This document shows, one piece after another, positions 11,095 to 22,668 of a DNA stretch of 64,000 nucleotides. The notes below the pieces were generated by a model. That model worked only from the letters and a program-made list of their open reading frames with translations, searched no databases and was not told the DNA's origin. The stretch's first letter is position 1. Each line of letters opens with the position of its first letter. The stretch is taken from contig CAMTDV010000009.1 of assembly GCA_947069175.1 (NCBI GenBank), positions 7,881,163 through 7,945,162 of the forward strand. The letters are read 5' to 3'. Origin of the DNA: Scalesia atractyloides. Lineage: Eukaryota > Streptophyta > Magnoliopsida > Asterales > Asteraceae. The position numbers were made by a program, and so were the translations under genes.

Positions 11095-11775
11095 GGGTAG
11101 GGTGTTCAGAATTCGTTTCGAATTCAAAAAAAATTCGAAATTCGTTTAAATTCGATTATCAAGAATTCGTTTCGATTAAAAGAATTCGAATTCGAATTCG
11201 ATTCAATTCGAGTCAACTAAATCGAATACGAATTTATAATTTCAAATTCGATTCGATTTGAAATTCGAATAAAAATTATACATTTTTATTTATTATTTTT
11301 TATATAATACATACATAACTTATATTAAGATATACTATAAATTATTTTCAAATTTTTTTTCAAGTATTCAAATTACCCATTACCTAACCGACATGGCCCA
11401 TAACGAAAACGTAAATAACAAATCTATCAAGAGATTTCTAACCCAAAAAATATTAACTTGTAATGTGGAGTGATTATTCCCGACTTCTTGTTTTGAATTT
11501 TAGATTTATGGTACTTTGATTTGGAACTTTTTTATGTGATATCGTGCTTTATGGCTACTTTAAAATTTATTTTTCATTTTAGTATTTTTACATGTTTGTA
11601 AAGAATCTGAATTAAATCGAATTCGAATCGAATACGAATTTGGTTTTGTATTCGAATACGAATTCGAATCGAATTCGGTAAGTTTTAATCGAATTCGAAT
11701 CGAATACGAATTCAAGGGAAAATAAAAATTATTCGAATAATTCAAAAATTCAATATTCGATTCGATGAACACCCC
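11095..11775. mobile_element. Foldback element rich in GAATTCG motifs, hAT-like
   Basis: The ends GGGTAGGGTGTTCA and TGAACACCCC are inverted, and TAAGCAT flanks both sides (11088-11094 and 11776-11782), a 7-bp match that may be part of an 8-bp hAT-type duplication. Both subterminal arms (to about 11270, and from about 11605) are packed with GAATTCGATT/AATCGAATTC repeats that can pair with each other. The centre is AT-rich without coding potential. The open frame on the minus strand here (11560-11772) is only translated repeat. Confidence 0.75.
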
Positions 11776-11782
11776 TAAGCAT

Positions 11783-12212
11783 AGCGTAGCATAGTGGAGG
11801 GCCGGGGGGCGCCCGACCCCTCGAACTTTTTGCTCAGTAGTGTTCGGTATGTAGTTTCCGTATAGAATATTTTAGATATATACATTTTCGACCCCCTAGT
11901 TTATAAATTTTTAGGTATAAATTTACATCCAGTGACTTATGATCCCCCGGTCAGAAATCTCAAGCTTCACCGCTGGAGTTAAGAAAAATCAAGAAAACCT
12001 TATATAATATAGTGTGTTTTACGATTTTATGATGTAAATAGATGGTCAGGATTTTTTCACTTTGTTCACAAATACGCTAGTGTATTTTGATCATCAAATC
12101 CTGGCCATTGATTTACACTTGTGTATTGATAATCAAGGGCTAGGATTAGTTCACTAGTGTTCATAATCAAAGGGTTTTCACTAATGAACCAAATCCTAAT
12201 TATATATAATAT
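11783..12212. other. Repeat-derived non-coding sequence
   Basis: Starts with a GC-rich GGGCCGGGGGGCGCCCGACC patch, then AT-rich DNA with short direct and inverted segments (GGTCAGGATTT, CCTGGCCATTGA). It looks like decayed transposon, family unknown. Confidence 0.35.
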
Positions 12213-12304
12213 ATATAGTATATATATAGGTATATATATAGTATATATATATATATATACCTATATATATATATATACTATATATATATATATATATATA
12301 TATA
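12213..12304. repeat. TA microsatellite
   Basis: Imperfect TA tracts interrupted by TAGG or CC, ending at the left edge of the next inverted-repeat element. Confidence 0.9.
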
Positions 12305-12692
12305 GGGGAGGGTTATCTTGAGAACGCTAAATATTGCGAGAACTGTGAGAACAAATGAAAAACCAATCAAAATCAATTTTTTTAATACAAACCTCATTGT
12401 AATTAAAATACAACATCAAAATAAGAATTTACAACATCAAATAATTCATTTTTCCCTCAAAATCACTCTTATTAGATTTTTTACACATGTGTAAATATAA
12501 CAAATTTACACATGTGTAAAAAAACTATTTACGAATTCACGTACATTAAACATGTAAATTAAATTTCTAACACTGTATTCGAATAATAATGATAAGTGTA
12601 AAAAGCAATTTTAAATTTGAATTGTTTTTTACCAGTTTTCGTGGTTTTTTCCTTCGTTCTCACGGTTCTCGCGATATTTAGGGTTCTCATTT
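12305..12692. mobile_element. MITE with 33-bp inverted arms
   Basis: 12320-12352 (GAGAACGCTAAATATTGCG...) is the reverse complement of 12656-12688 with four mismatches. The interior is AT-rich and non-coding. Both sides abut TA or CT/TA microsatellites, which suggests insertion into TA-rich DNA. The superfamily is not certain. Confidence 0.75.
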
Positions 12693-12718
12693 AAACTTCT
12701 CTCTCTCTCTCTCTCTCT

Positions 12719-12756
<38 letters not shown>
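12693..12756. repeat. CT then TA microsatellite
   Basis: A CT run passes into a pure TA run between two inverted-repeat elements. Confidence 0.9.
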
Positions 12757-12758
<2 letters not shown>

Positions 12759-13160
12759 AAAGCTAAAATGAAAATACACTTGAGTTGAGAAAACTCAAGA
12801 AAACTCTATGTAACATTTTTATTTTATTCAAAAAACATAGAATGTAACATAAATGTACTTAAACATTTTTATTGATAAAAATATAAAAAGCGCCTACTTG
12901 TTTTTAAAAAAAAATGTTCAAAAATTGTATGTTACATTTTTTTTGGAATATATATATATATATATATATATATAGTAACATGAAATTTTTAACATTTATA
13001 AAAAAATAAAACTATCGGTATTTTTTTGTGTTTCTTTTATAAAATGTTTAAATATATGCATGTTACATTTCCTTTTTTTTGGAAAAAAACATTAGATGAG
13101 GTTTTTATAAATTTTTTTTGAGTTTTCTCAACTAAAGTGGGTTTTTATTTTATCCTTCCC
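12757..13160. mobile_element. Inverted-repeat element (MITE-like)
   Basis: The left arm from about 12761 (AGCTAAAATGAAAATACACT, then TGAGTTGAGAAAACTCAA) pairs with the right arm at about 13112-13153 (TTTGAGTTTTCTCAACT, then a GGGTTTTTATTTTAT tail). The interior holds an ATGTAACAT-type repeat and another TA tract (12950-12975). No coding capacity. Confidence 0.6.
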
Positions 13161-15516
13161 TGTATCTTTATATGTGTTGCTGGTGATTGATTCTTAATAC
13201 CATAAAATGATAAAACTAATTTTTTATTTGTTTAAGTACCAATGTGTATAAAACTACTTTTCTTTGATTTTGTTACAATGCTAGTTTATATTTCTTAGGT
13301 CAAATGTGGAAAAGTCAATTAAACCCATGAATAAGTTTTCATTTGAAAAAAAAACAAGAAATCATTAGAGGTGTCATATTTCACGATGCTTTACACAATT
13401 ATAACCACTAGTATTTAAAGATCCGCATGTAAAACAAATACAAACTATTTCACGAACCGTACGTTGTAGCGGATTCACCAAAAACAAATACAAACTTCAT
13501 GCGTTATTCAAGAGTTTATTTAAAAAAAAAAATTCTATGTAAACGCACGCGTTATGGCACATACATTGATGACATCTGAAATCTTATGTAAAAGGCGACC
13601 TCATTAAACCTAACAAAATACAGTTAAACTGAATGGAAAATTGTGGCGTTTTAACTCCCAACTAAATCGGGTTTGAATTTATATAATATAGGAAATAATG
13701 TAGGGTTTATTAAAATTAAAAGTAACCATAAGGGTTATTTGGTAATATATGGATACTCTAAGAGATTTTTTTTTACTTTTAGTAATACTTTAAGGGAAGA
13801 AAACATAAATATTTATATGCAATAGAAGATTGTACACATATCTTTAAGACTTGTACATATAGGTAAAAAATTAAAAAAATTAGTGGATGCCATCTACCCA
13901 TTAGTTTACAAATCACTAACCAATCAAAACACTAAAAAAGGAATAGTGAAACCTCCTGACAAAGATTATTGATAAATTATAGATAGGGAAATATAACCAT
14001 GTCTTGGATAAATTGCACATATAGCCGCTAACTAGGGTACAACATGATCACTTACCGACTATGACTCGCATATTCCACCAACATGCATCTATTAATCTAT
14101 TTAGAACATGTTGGATAATTATACACAAAACAAACATATTATGTATTGCCTTTGGCACACATGATAACTTTTTGCATAACTTGCATCTCACGACTCCCTT
14201 GTCTCAAGTATCTCAATCTCTCATTCTACAAAAGCCTTGTAATTCGTGGAAAAAAACTTAATCCCGTTAGATTTTTTATACCGGTGAACAATTATACAAA
14301 CAAGATGAAAAAGGTTGGACCAACGACGAGTATCAAATGGTTTGTATAGCAAGAACAAGTTATTATAGAAATTTATCTCCTTTGGCACGTACGATAACTA
14401 ATCCTACTTTTAAATCTATACATTTGACATGTGTATTTCTAAATTGCAGGAATTAAAAAATTATATTTAAATTTAATGTAAAAGATAAATTTGGAAGAAT
14501 GATTTTGGAGTGACAGGTTCTTTCTTTTCTTTTTTTGAAATCGTTTAATGTAATAGGGATTGTCTTCTTTAGTTATTATTGATATAATATATAATTTGAA
14601 ATCGTAGGGATTGTCTTTTATTCTTTTAGTTATTACTGATATAATATAAAAATATAACATTTAGAAAGATGTAAATTTTATTTTCCGAAACAAAATGTCC
14701 GTATGTTCAACACCTATACCCTATGCCTCGTGCCACATATAGTCAAAGTCAAAGGAAACTTTTAGAACATTGATTTGGAAACATCATGATGTAAACAAAG
14801 ATACATACTGAGTTTAGTATAATCAAGAAATTACGCCTTTAAAATAACTTCAAATTCTATGTTTAATTAATTTAGTTTCTATATTTGTTCATTTTACCAT
14901 CTTCCATCCTCTTGTATACAAACGTATACACGAATTCTTACTGGAATTTCATAAAAATACATGAATATTATGATTAAAAAATAATAATAAGAATAATTTA
15001 ATAAGGGAATCCAAGAAGCACATTAAGTCGGTTATCAAACACATTGGGATGCAAAACACTTCGAAAGTAGGGTTAGACTCGAGTTCCAAAACATTGTCTA
15101 CGCTCAGATCTTTTCTATCAAACCAACTCCTTAATTATTTTTACATATCACCAAACTTTTCTTCATATTTTAGGTTTCTTTAATTGTTAAAAAGAATAAA
15201 ATAATGTGATAAAATAATAAAGTGATGGAAAGGTTGTGAAGCCCTTGAATTCGTGAATGTAATTATAATATTTAAATAAAATAATGGGTTAAATTCTTAC
15301 TAAAATGTACAAAACCATTGCTTGGAATTGGGAATCACGTGATGCCATTAAGACAAAACACCCCGACCAAGTAATTAATTAACCTATAAAAAACATCATA
15401 GAGTAAGAGAGAGTGGTTGCATGAGTAAAAGTATCTTAAAATATTTAGAAAAAATAGAAATAAACGATGGAAATACAATAAAAGAGGTTATGTATTATTA
15501 AATTATCTCTAATTTC
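13161..15516. other. Intergenic, 3' side of the PLATZ gene
   Basis: No gene recognised. A local tandem duplication near 14545-14655 repeats GGGATTGTCTT...TTAGTTATTA.TGATATAATAT. The stretch 15440-15516 is the likely 3' UTR of the PLATZ gene; AATACAATAAAAG (about 15472) gives no clear consensus poly(A) signal on the gene's strand. Confidence 0.4.
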
Positions 15517-17273
15517 TCAACACATTGGTGATCTTTGAGGAATTCCCTTTCTTCTACTCATGCTTGTGGCCATGTCTTCTTCAGAGTGAACCTTACTAGA
15601 AAACCTTTCACAAGTATATAATCCACTCCTTTTCTTTCTTACGAACCCGGTGCACATGATGCTCATAGGTTCGGACCCAAATGAGCCCGAACCTGAGCTC
15701 ATCGGGTCATCTGAGTCCACGATGGTTGAGTGTGGTGTCTCGTTTGTTATGTCGTCGTCCCAAGTATCGTTAGGAAGGATGAAATCAGGGCCAAGTTGTA
15801 ATGTTTTGCATACCCTTAGGAATGGTGTGAGGTCTCTATAATGGTTGAGCACAAAATCCACCTAATAAAATTCAAACCCAATTACACTCTAATTATAACA
15901 ACCGAAAATAAAAAATAAAGTAACCAAATTCAGAATTTTATTTTTCTCAAAAGAGATATATGCATATATACGCATACACATGCACTTACATATACATACA
16001 CACATATATGCATACATATACACATATTTTAATATATCCATATACATACTCAAATTATTAGTATGATATCGCTTTGATGATCAATAATTCAAGCTTGTTG
16101 TAAGTTAAAGATGGAATTTTGTGTCTTCTGGTTCTAGCTAGATTAAACATTTAAAAAAAAATAGTAATAATTTTTATAAGATTTAAGAATTAATTTATTT
16201 GCATAATTCTCATCTTTCATTTTCTTTTTCTATGATTTATTCGGTTAAACAAATGAGTAGTATAACGATCTCCTACAAATAAAATTAGCAAAAAAATAAC
16301 AAAAAGTAGAACATTTAAAAAAAATTGAACCCTATTCTTTATGATCATCATATGTAACACTAATCTTTATGAGGATCATATTCAATTTTAAAAACAAAAG
16401 GGTTTTTTTGGTGATCTATGTTCAAGAAGATTACACAACTAATCTTTTGAAGTAAAATTCAATATTTTTTAGTGTTTAAGAAGATGGAAATTGAGTTTTG
16501 GATTCTGAACAAAACTCATCCTTTGATTAAAATTAAGCTTGAAATCCAATTCCATCGCTACAAAAATAGGTATTTGTTACGGCCAAATCCAAAGCTGATA
16601 AGTAGCAAAATTGCGACGTATTTTTTCCTTAGCAAAATTCTGTAGCCAATACATGTTTTTGTAACCAAATTATTAAGATACCTTGCACCCTAAAGAGCAA
16701 TGGATAAAGGGCTCTTGAAGGCTTCTATCACAAGAAGTGCAAAAATTCCCTGAGCCTTTGAAATGCCTATTTTGAGGTCTCTTCTTGATGAACACAACCT
16801 TTGCACTATTAATGGTATAAGCCTGATAATAAGATATATTTATCAGCCATGAATTATACTAACTAGTTATAGAATTGAAACCAATTCCTTATTTTGTTAC
16901 TTACTTGAACATTGGAACAGTCGATAAGTCTTTCTAGATCTTCTAGTCGCACAACGTCATGATATACATAACGACGAACTTGTAGAAGTCTATGGAAGCG
17001 ATGAATGTGCACACAGTGTGGACATATGCTTATACAACAATCCAAACAACAAATATTCTTCTCATTCTTCTTTGAGTTCTCATGAATTGTGCACGCTTGA
17101 AAGAATTTTTGATTGTATAGTGCTTCTAACCAAGCAGGCTTTTGGATTCCCTATAAGCATATACACCATGCAATAATTATGGAATTCTTTATAAACATGA
17201 AGTAGAGAGTAAGTTATATGAAAATTAAGCATACAGAATTTTGAAGTAGCAGAGGGTGTTTTGGACATACCAT
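15517..17273 (-). CDS. PLATZ transcription factor, four coding exons
   Basis: Coding exons on the minus strand: 17271-17273 (ATG only), 16905-17150, 16682-16822 and 15517-15861; all three introns are phase 0 with GT...AG ends (120, 82 and 818 bp). The 244-residue product starts MGIQKPAWLEAL, like known plant PLATZ proteins. Zinc cluster 1 is C21-x2-H24, C36-x2-C39, C44-x2-C47, H51-x2-H54. The signature VRRYVYHDVVRLEDL follows at about 59-73. Cluster 2 is C111-x2-C114-x10-C125-x3-C129. The C-terminal part carries NETPHSTIVDSD and ends RRKGIPQRSPMC, also typical. PLATZ proteins are plant-specific DNA-binding factors described as binding A/T-rich DNA, acting in the nucleus. Length and ligands look intact. 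The exon model is inferred without transcript data. It has no gene neighbours within the window. Confidence 0.93.
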
Positions 17274-17338
17274 GATCACATAAACTTTCTTGAACTATAG
17301 TAGTGGACAGGAGGGAGTGTGAGAGAGACAGGATGGGC

Positions 17339-17346
17339 GTATTTAT
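17339..17346 (-). promoter_or_regulatory. Possible TATA box of the PLATZ gene
   Basis: On the minus strand, CTCCATAAATACGCC lies about 70 bases upstream of the ATG and is followed by a pyrimidine-rich stretch, as often found near plant transcription starts. A TA-rich tract at 17390-17425 is an alternative. Confidence 0.4.
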
Positions 17347-17349
17347 GGA

Positions 17350-17905
17350 GGATCACAAGAGAAGAAAGGGCATATATTTATTCCTTGGCTTGATATATAT
17401 ATAGATATATCTTGATATATAATTTTTGCTGATATAATTTAGGAGAAATGTGTTATGATATACTTTTTTAAACAATTATAATTGTTATTCTTCCTTTTTC
17501 TTAATATTATAACGAACACATTATTAAACTTTATGATATTTCAAGACTTTAATCAAAGTTTTTTTAAGTAAAAAACGTAAGTTTATTTAAAATTCTTATT
17601 TAAAAAATGTAAAATTTTGTTATTCATAGTATGATATAAAAAGATATATGAAAAAATATCAATTAAAAATGGATAAAAACGAAAAATATACTAATGATAA
17701 AAATGAATAATAACAATAAAAAATTATCTCTGAATTTTTTAGAATTTTTTTATGATAATTTGCATGATGAAGCTTAAATTAGTAAAGTTAGAAAAAATAA
17801 ATATCCGTATTTAATTTCGTATTAAATTCACGTGGTTAATTATATTATAACCATCCATAATTTTTGTTTTTGAACGGTCAAAACTTCTATATAAATATAG
17901 AAAAC
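17350..17905. other. Upstream region of the PLATZ gene
   Basis: AT-rich, no coding sequence seen; includes a TATATAGATATAT tract near 17395-17425. Confidence 0.4.
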
Positions 17906-18700
17906 ATAACCAACAAGAAGCTGTAAAATCCATAGAGTTACAAAAGAGTGTCCCTAACAAGAAGTTGTAAAACCCATAGAATTACAAAACAGTGTCCCAA
18001 ATGTTAAACTCACATCATCTATCTCAGTTGAGATAATTAAACTTCGACCTACTTCAAAGCCATAAAAAGACACTTCTTTTATGTTCTTTAATATCTTTCA
18101 CATGTTTAGTTGGCGTGTGTTAAATTATTTCTCATTTATCGCTTTCCAAATTTCTCACAACTTAGCCATCATTGTAGTCTTTACCACTTGTTCCAGTCTT
18201 TCAATCCTTGGCAATCGTTATCAACTTCTAGTAAGTCCATACACGAACTACTATCGGCTGGATATAGTAACATCATCCTTATTAGTGCCCATATCCATCT
18301 AGGTTCCTTATTTCCCAACCTGATACTTTGAAGTCTTGACATAAGCAAATTTAGTTGCTCCCATTCAATTTGATTAGCAGGTTGATTTATCCAACTTCAC
18401 GCCCAAACCTTCTCGTACCCTATCTTTCTAACGCAACTAGCAACCAGTCGTCTTTTTGTTGGTCACTAAGGAAAACAAAGTTGGATATCGCGAGCAAAGC
18501 AGTTCGCCATCCAACCAAAATAGCATTTTACCCTTGTCCCCCAACACTGTTTTTCAACTCCCTCAGCCACACTTTTCTTTTAAAGGAATTTATTACACAA
18601 ATTTCACATTTCCATGAATAGAGTCAATAACCCGAACCCAAAGGCTATGTTGTTGATCCTTATATTTTCACCACCATTTTGCCGAAAGTGCGACGATAAC
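17906..18700 (-). pseudogene. Probable LINE C-terminal relic
   Basis: Read on the minus strand, this block gives fragments resembling the tail of plant non-LTR retrotransposon polyproteins: RWIWAL-type and EIWKAINE-type segments in the usual order before the terminus, broken by stops and shifts. A tandem repeat at the left edge (about 17910-17995) duplicates AACAAGAAGYTGTAAAAYCC. The plus-strand open frames here are shadows. Identification rests on weak similarity from memory. Confidence 0.4.
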
Positions 18701-19744
18701 CCGACCCCAAAGGCTATGCGGTTGCACCCTCCATAACTAAATAATAATTATCCATAGCCAAATTTGTATTAGATATTTAAAATATATTTTTAATATTATT
18801 ATTTAATAGAAAAGCAAGATAAAAAAACACAAGTAGAGAAAACTTAATATTATACCATGTGTTCCCTAGAATTTTTATTTATTAATTATAATAGATAATA
18901 GATATTTTCTATCACTTTGATGTAAATTAATATTATACTTCATCTTTTTTATAATATTGAGCAGTTGACAAAATAATTGAGCCCAAATAATATTGACTTA
19001 TTAATGATCTCATCAATTTATCTTTTGTTTGTATATATACATACGCCTGTAAGTATCTAACTAAAAGTTACTAATTATGTTTAAAAAAATAACAAGCTAG
19101 TTGTGTAATTTACATCTATTTTAAGTTAACTTTAATATATAGGCATCTATTTTAAGTTAACGTTAATATATAGGCATATTAATAACGTAAAACTAATATA
19201 CAAGTAAATATATCATGAAATCAAAAAATAAATTTGCAAATATATAAAGATGGTCTTTGAAGTTTGAGTAGTATTATATTCGAATCTGCACTTAAATAAG
19301 TAGGAATTTTTAATGTTGATGGTGAGGGTACGTGTGACAAATAAAGAGACAATGAATCTTAAAGGAACCATTTTGTGGCCACATAAATTTAAGGTTATAT
19401 GTTTACGTGGATACGAAGATCATTTAATAATCCAAGGGAGATGAAATTTGGTAAAATAGAAGTGTGAAAACGATCCGGATTGAACACCAAATAGGTGATC
19501 TCTTGGTTATGTTAAGTTTTTGTTTTTAGTTTGTAGTTTTAGGTCTAAGAAAACTACTTTAAACTAAAAGGATTTTTCAAGAACGTTTAGCTTTTAGGTT
19601 TTTTAATCACTTTTATAATTCTATAAAAAAATAACAATTAAATCTCAAAGTGAAGAATGTTTATCGGTACCCTATATTTTTTTTCTTAATTTAAGAAGGT
19701 AATGGTATGATGGTCTTTTCTTCTTTTAACTAGTCTCATTCTTG
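18701..19744. other. Intergenic, nothing recognised
   Basis: AT-rich. A short direct repeat, CATCTATTTTAAGTTAAC, occurs twice near 19110-19160. Confidence 0.4.
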
Positions 19745-20661
19745 ATTTTCAAACGGCTATAACTTTTTCATATGTTAATATATTTTTTATAAAAATAACA
19801 CCGTATTAACGAGCATTTCATTCTCTTTAATTCGAGTAGCCTATTGCTATAGTTTTCTTGAAAATAATTTACAGGACTTTGAATACCCATTACGTGATTA
19901 CGTGATTTTGAATACCCAGTACCCATTACGTGATTTTGAATACCCGATATATGACTACGTGATTTTTTAATACCCATTACGTGATTACACATTCAACATA
20001 AATCATTAAGCATTCAATGTAAAATCATTACGTCATTACATATTCAATATGATTTGTTATAACGATTGTTAATACAATTATGCTTATTACGTGATTACAC
20101 GTTCAATAATAAGAACTTGATTGTTTATGCTTATTACGTGGTTCTAATATATGACATTATGTTGCTATTATAGGTTGGTTTGGCTAATGTTTTGTATATA
20201 ATTTATCCTTAATATGTTATTATACCTTAAATATTAGGTATTCCATTTGAAATATTATGTATTACATGTTTTGTTTATATGTAATTACGTAATCACTCAG
20301 TAGGGTTTCACATAAATACTATAATAAAATCACGTAATCACGAAATGGTTATTTAAAATCATGTAATCATGTAATTTAAGTAGTCAACTATTGTTACGTA
20401 ATTACGTAATCACTTAGTGGGTTTCACATAAAATATAATGAAATCAAGTAATCACGTAATGGGTATTCAAACTCACGAAGTCACTTACTGGGTATTAAAA
20501 ATCACGTAGTCACTTAATGGGCTTTCAAAATCTTTCAATTTTTTTAAAAAGAAAAATATAGCAATAGGCTGCTCGAATTAAAGAAAATAAAATGCTCGTT
20601 AATACGGTGTAATTTTTATAAAAAATATTAACGTATGAAAAAGATATTGGCGTTTGAAAAT
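19745..20661. mobile_element. 0.9-kb foldback element with over 100-bp inverted arms
   Basis: The left arm, 19745 to about 19860, runs from ATTTTCAAACGGC through CGTATTAACGAGCATTT to AGCCTATTGCTATA. The right arm, about 20540-20661, is its reverse complement with few mismatches. Inside the arms both halves carry repeated TACCCATTACGTGATT motifs in opposite orientations, so nearly the whole element can fold. No transposase was seen. The minus-strand open frame at 19768-19992 (repeated NHVMG) is translated repeat. Probably a non-autonomous DNA transposon; superfamily not assigned because no clear target duplication was found. Confidence 0.8.
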
Positions 20662-21677
20662 TAAGGGGGGAGTGAGTTTATGGGTAACAATATTGGATTT
20701 CCTATTTTACCCTTTTCCCCTCTTGTTTCCTTATTTTAGTTATATGACTTCTATCTCAACAATTGATCTTTCAAATCAATGGGCAAACTTCTCTCCTACA
20801 TTTCGTACGATTATTTTCTCTTGTAGGATAACCTTTCTCATAATATAAGTGAGAATTTTTTTTGTGAAGAATCTAGAAGTGATGTAAATATCAAAATTAT
20901 TTATTCTTTAGAATGCAGTGACATAATTTTAAAATTTTTACATCATTAAGTATTTGATGAACTAGGATTATGCACCAATAAAGTTGGAAATTAAAAGTGA
21001 AAATTAATTTAAGTTTAAATTATAAGTTTTATTACTTGATAACATAATCATTTTTTTGAAAGGCAATGTTTTTCTTAAGGCTTTTAAATGAGCTCAACTT
21101 TAACTCTAAAAGCTTTTGTGATTGGATCCAATCCCTGCTCCCGATAACATAACCAATTACAGATGAATTATAGACTTCAGGTGATATTCAATGTACTATA
21201 ACTAAAAATCAACTAAGACTATGGGGTGTAGTTTCTCCTTCCCCAAGTACACCTAAGCGAAACATCACCCTTCCTTCAACCTCACCATCCTCCCCTAAAT
21301 ATGAGATGTGATTCACTTCTTCCCTCTTCCATTTTTTATATTTTCTTATTTAATATGTTTTATCTTTAAATAGTATTTTTATTTGTTAAATTTGTTAATA
21401 CTAAACGTATTTTGAGTTTAAATTAAACTTTAAAACATTAACATATGTAACTAAAATCAAATTTGGTGAGTTTTTTAAAGTTAAAACCAAATTCTAAGGT
21501 GTATTATTGGAAACTAAAACAAATTTGAGGGGTTTACAAGTTAATAACAAATTTGAGGGGTTTGCAAGTTAGAAAACAAACTTGAAGGTTTAGAAGTTAT
21601 CATCTTCCTCTTCCTTCCCGTCGAGGTCACCCGCCACATCATCTCCTCGAGGTGGTTCCGGAAACCACACCCACTAG
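20662..21677. other. Intergenic, nothing recognised
   Basis: AT-rich non-coding DNA. Short tandem phrases (AACAAATTTGAGGGGTTT, two copies near 21530-21565) are present. Confidence 0.4.
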
Positions 21678-21972
21678 TTTTTTTTTTGAAAGGCAAACAA
21701 AAGCTCTATATATATCAACTAACTGGCTGTTAGCCCACCAAATACAATGAGTCCGCCACGCATAATAGAAACAGAAAAAAGCAAGAACAGAACAATACAG
21801 AAACAAAGTTAAAGTCCTAATGCACTTGCTTCAAAGCTGCTCCACTAGTTCCAGGTCATGGTTTTGTACCTCTCCTGACTCCAAACCGACAGGAAACTCA
21901 TGTTCTTTATTTCCTCCACCACAAGTCTCTTATTCCGATGAACTTGCTTGAAGACAGCCTTGTTTCTTGTTA
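21678..21972 (-). mobile_element. 5'-truncated LINE, 3' end with poly(A)
   Basis: On the minus strand a terminal coding piece (NKAVFKQVHRNKR, then EEIKNMSFL and a stop after TMTWN) is followed by a roughly 160-base 3' UTR and a ten-base A run (T run at 21678-21687). A C-terminal fragment plus UTR plus poly(A) is the usual form of a 5'-truncated LINE insertion. The coding match is from memory of plant LINE tails. Confidence 0.65.
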
Positions 21973-22371
21973 ATTTAAATAACAATTCGGTTTTTTACAC
22001 TTTATGTTAAAAGGCCTAATTACCTATTAAGTTAACAAAAAAGTCAGGAATACCCCTAACCTAATGGAGAAAGATAGATGGAGTTAACAAACTGGATGAA
22101 AATGACAAGATTTCAAACATTTTGAATTCAGATGTGAAAAACAAACCTTTGAACGAAAGACGCAAAACCTAACCAAACATCAAGACGAAAATGGCATTTT
22201 ACTCTAGAAAAAAGTAAACTTCTTTATATCGAGTGATTGATCATTATATATTTTAACAAAATATATATATAATATATATATATATATTATGTGTGTGTGT
22301 GAGAATAACTAGATTATGTTTTTGGGTATTTATACGACAATATAAATGTAAGAAAAAAATTATACCTTTAG
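21973..22371. other. Intergenic with TA/GT microsatellite
   Basis: Non-coding. A TA tract passing into GT repeats lies at about 22258-22302. Confidence 0.5.
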
Positions 22372-22668
22372 GCCCCCTCCAGCTCAATGATTTTACCCAC
22401 AATAGCCCCCCTCCCCCTCTTCATTTTTGCGCGCTATTAGGGGGCGTTATTGTCCCTTCGCCAAGACAATAACGAGCGATAACAAACCTTTTTTGGTGGG
22501 CCCATGTTTTTTGATTATTTGACAACCGTCTAAATTTAAAAAAAAAACGTTTCTTAAAACCATTTTTACCTATATATATACCCATTCAACCTATAAATTT
22601 TACAGACAACATTCTAGTCTCACTATCTCATTTCACACAACTATCCTCTCTCACAGCCTACTTCCATC
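22372..22668 (+). other. 5' non-coding region of a PIF/Harbinger-type element
   Basis: Begins TTAGGCCCCCTCC, compatible with a TTA target site plus element end, and contains CGCGCTATTAGGGGGCG-type motifs. A short 5' UTR-like stretch with a TATATATA signal (about 22573) leads to the ATG at 22669. A similar leader occurs at 29235-29530. Confidence 0.45.

Noticed and set aside
19768..19992. Repetitive NHVMG protein on the minus strand
   Set aside because: It is the translated TACGTGATT repeat of a foldback element arm.
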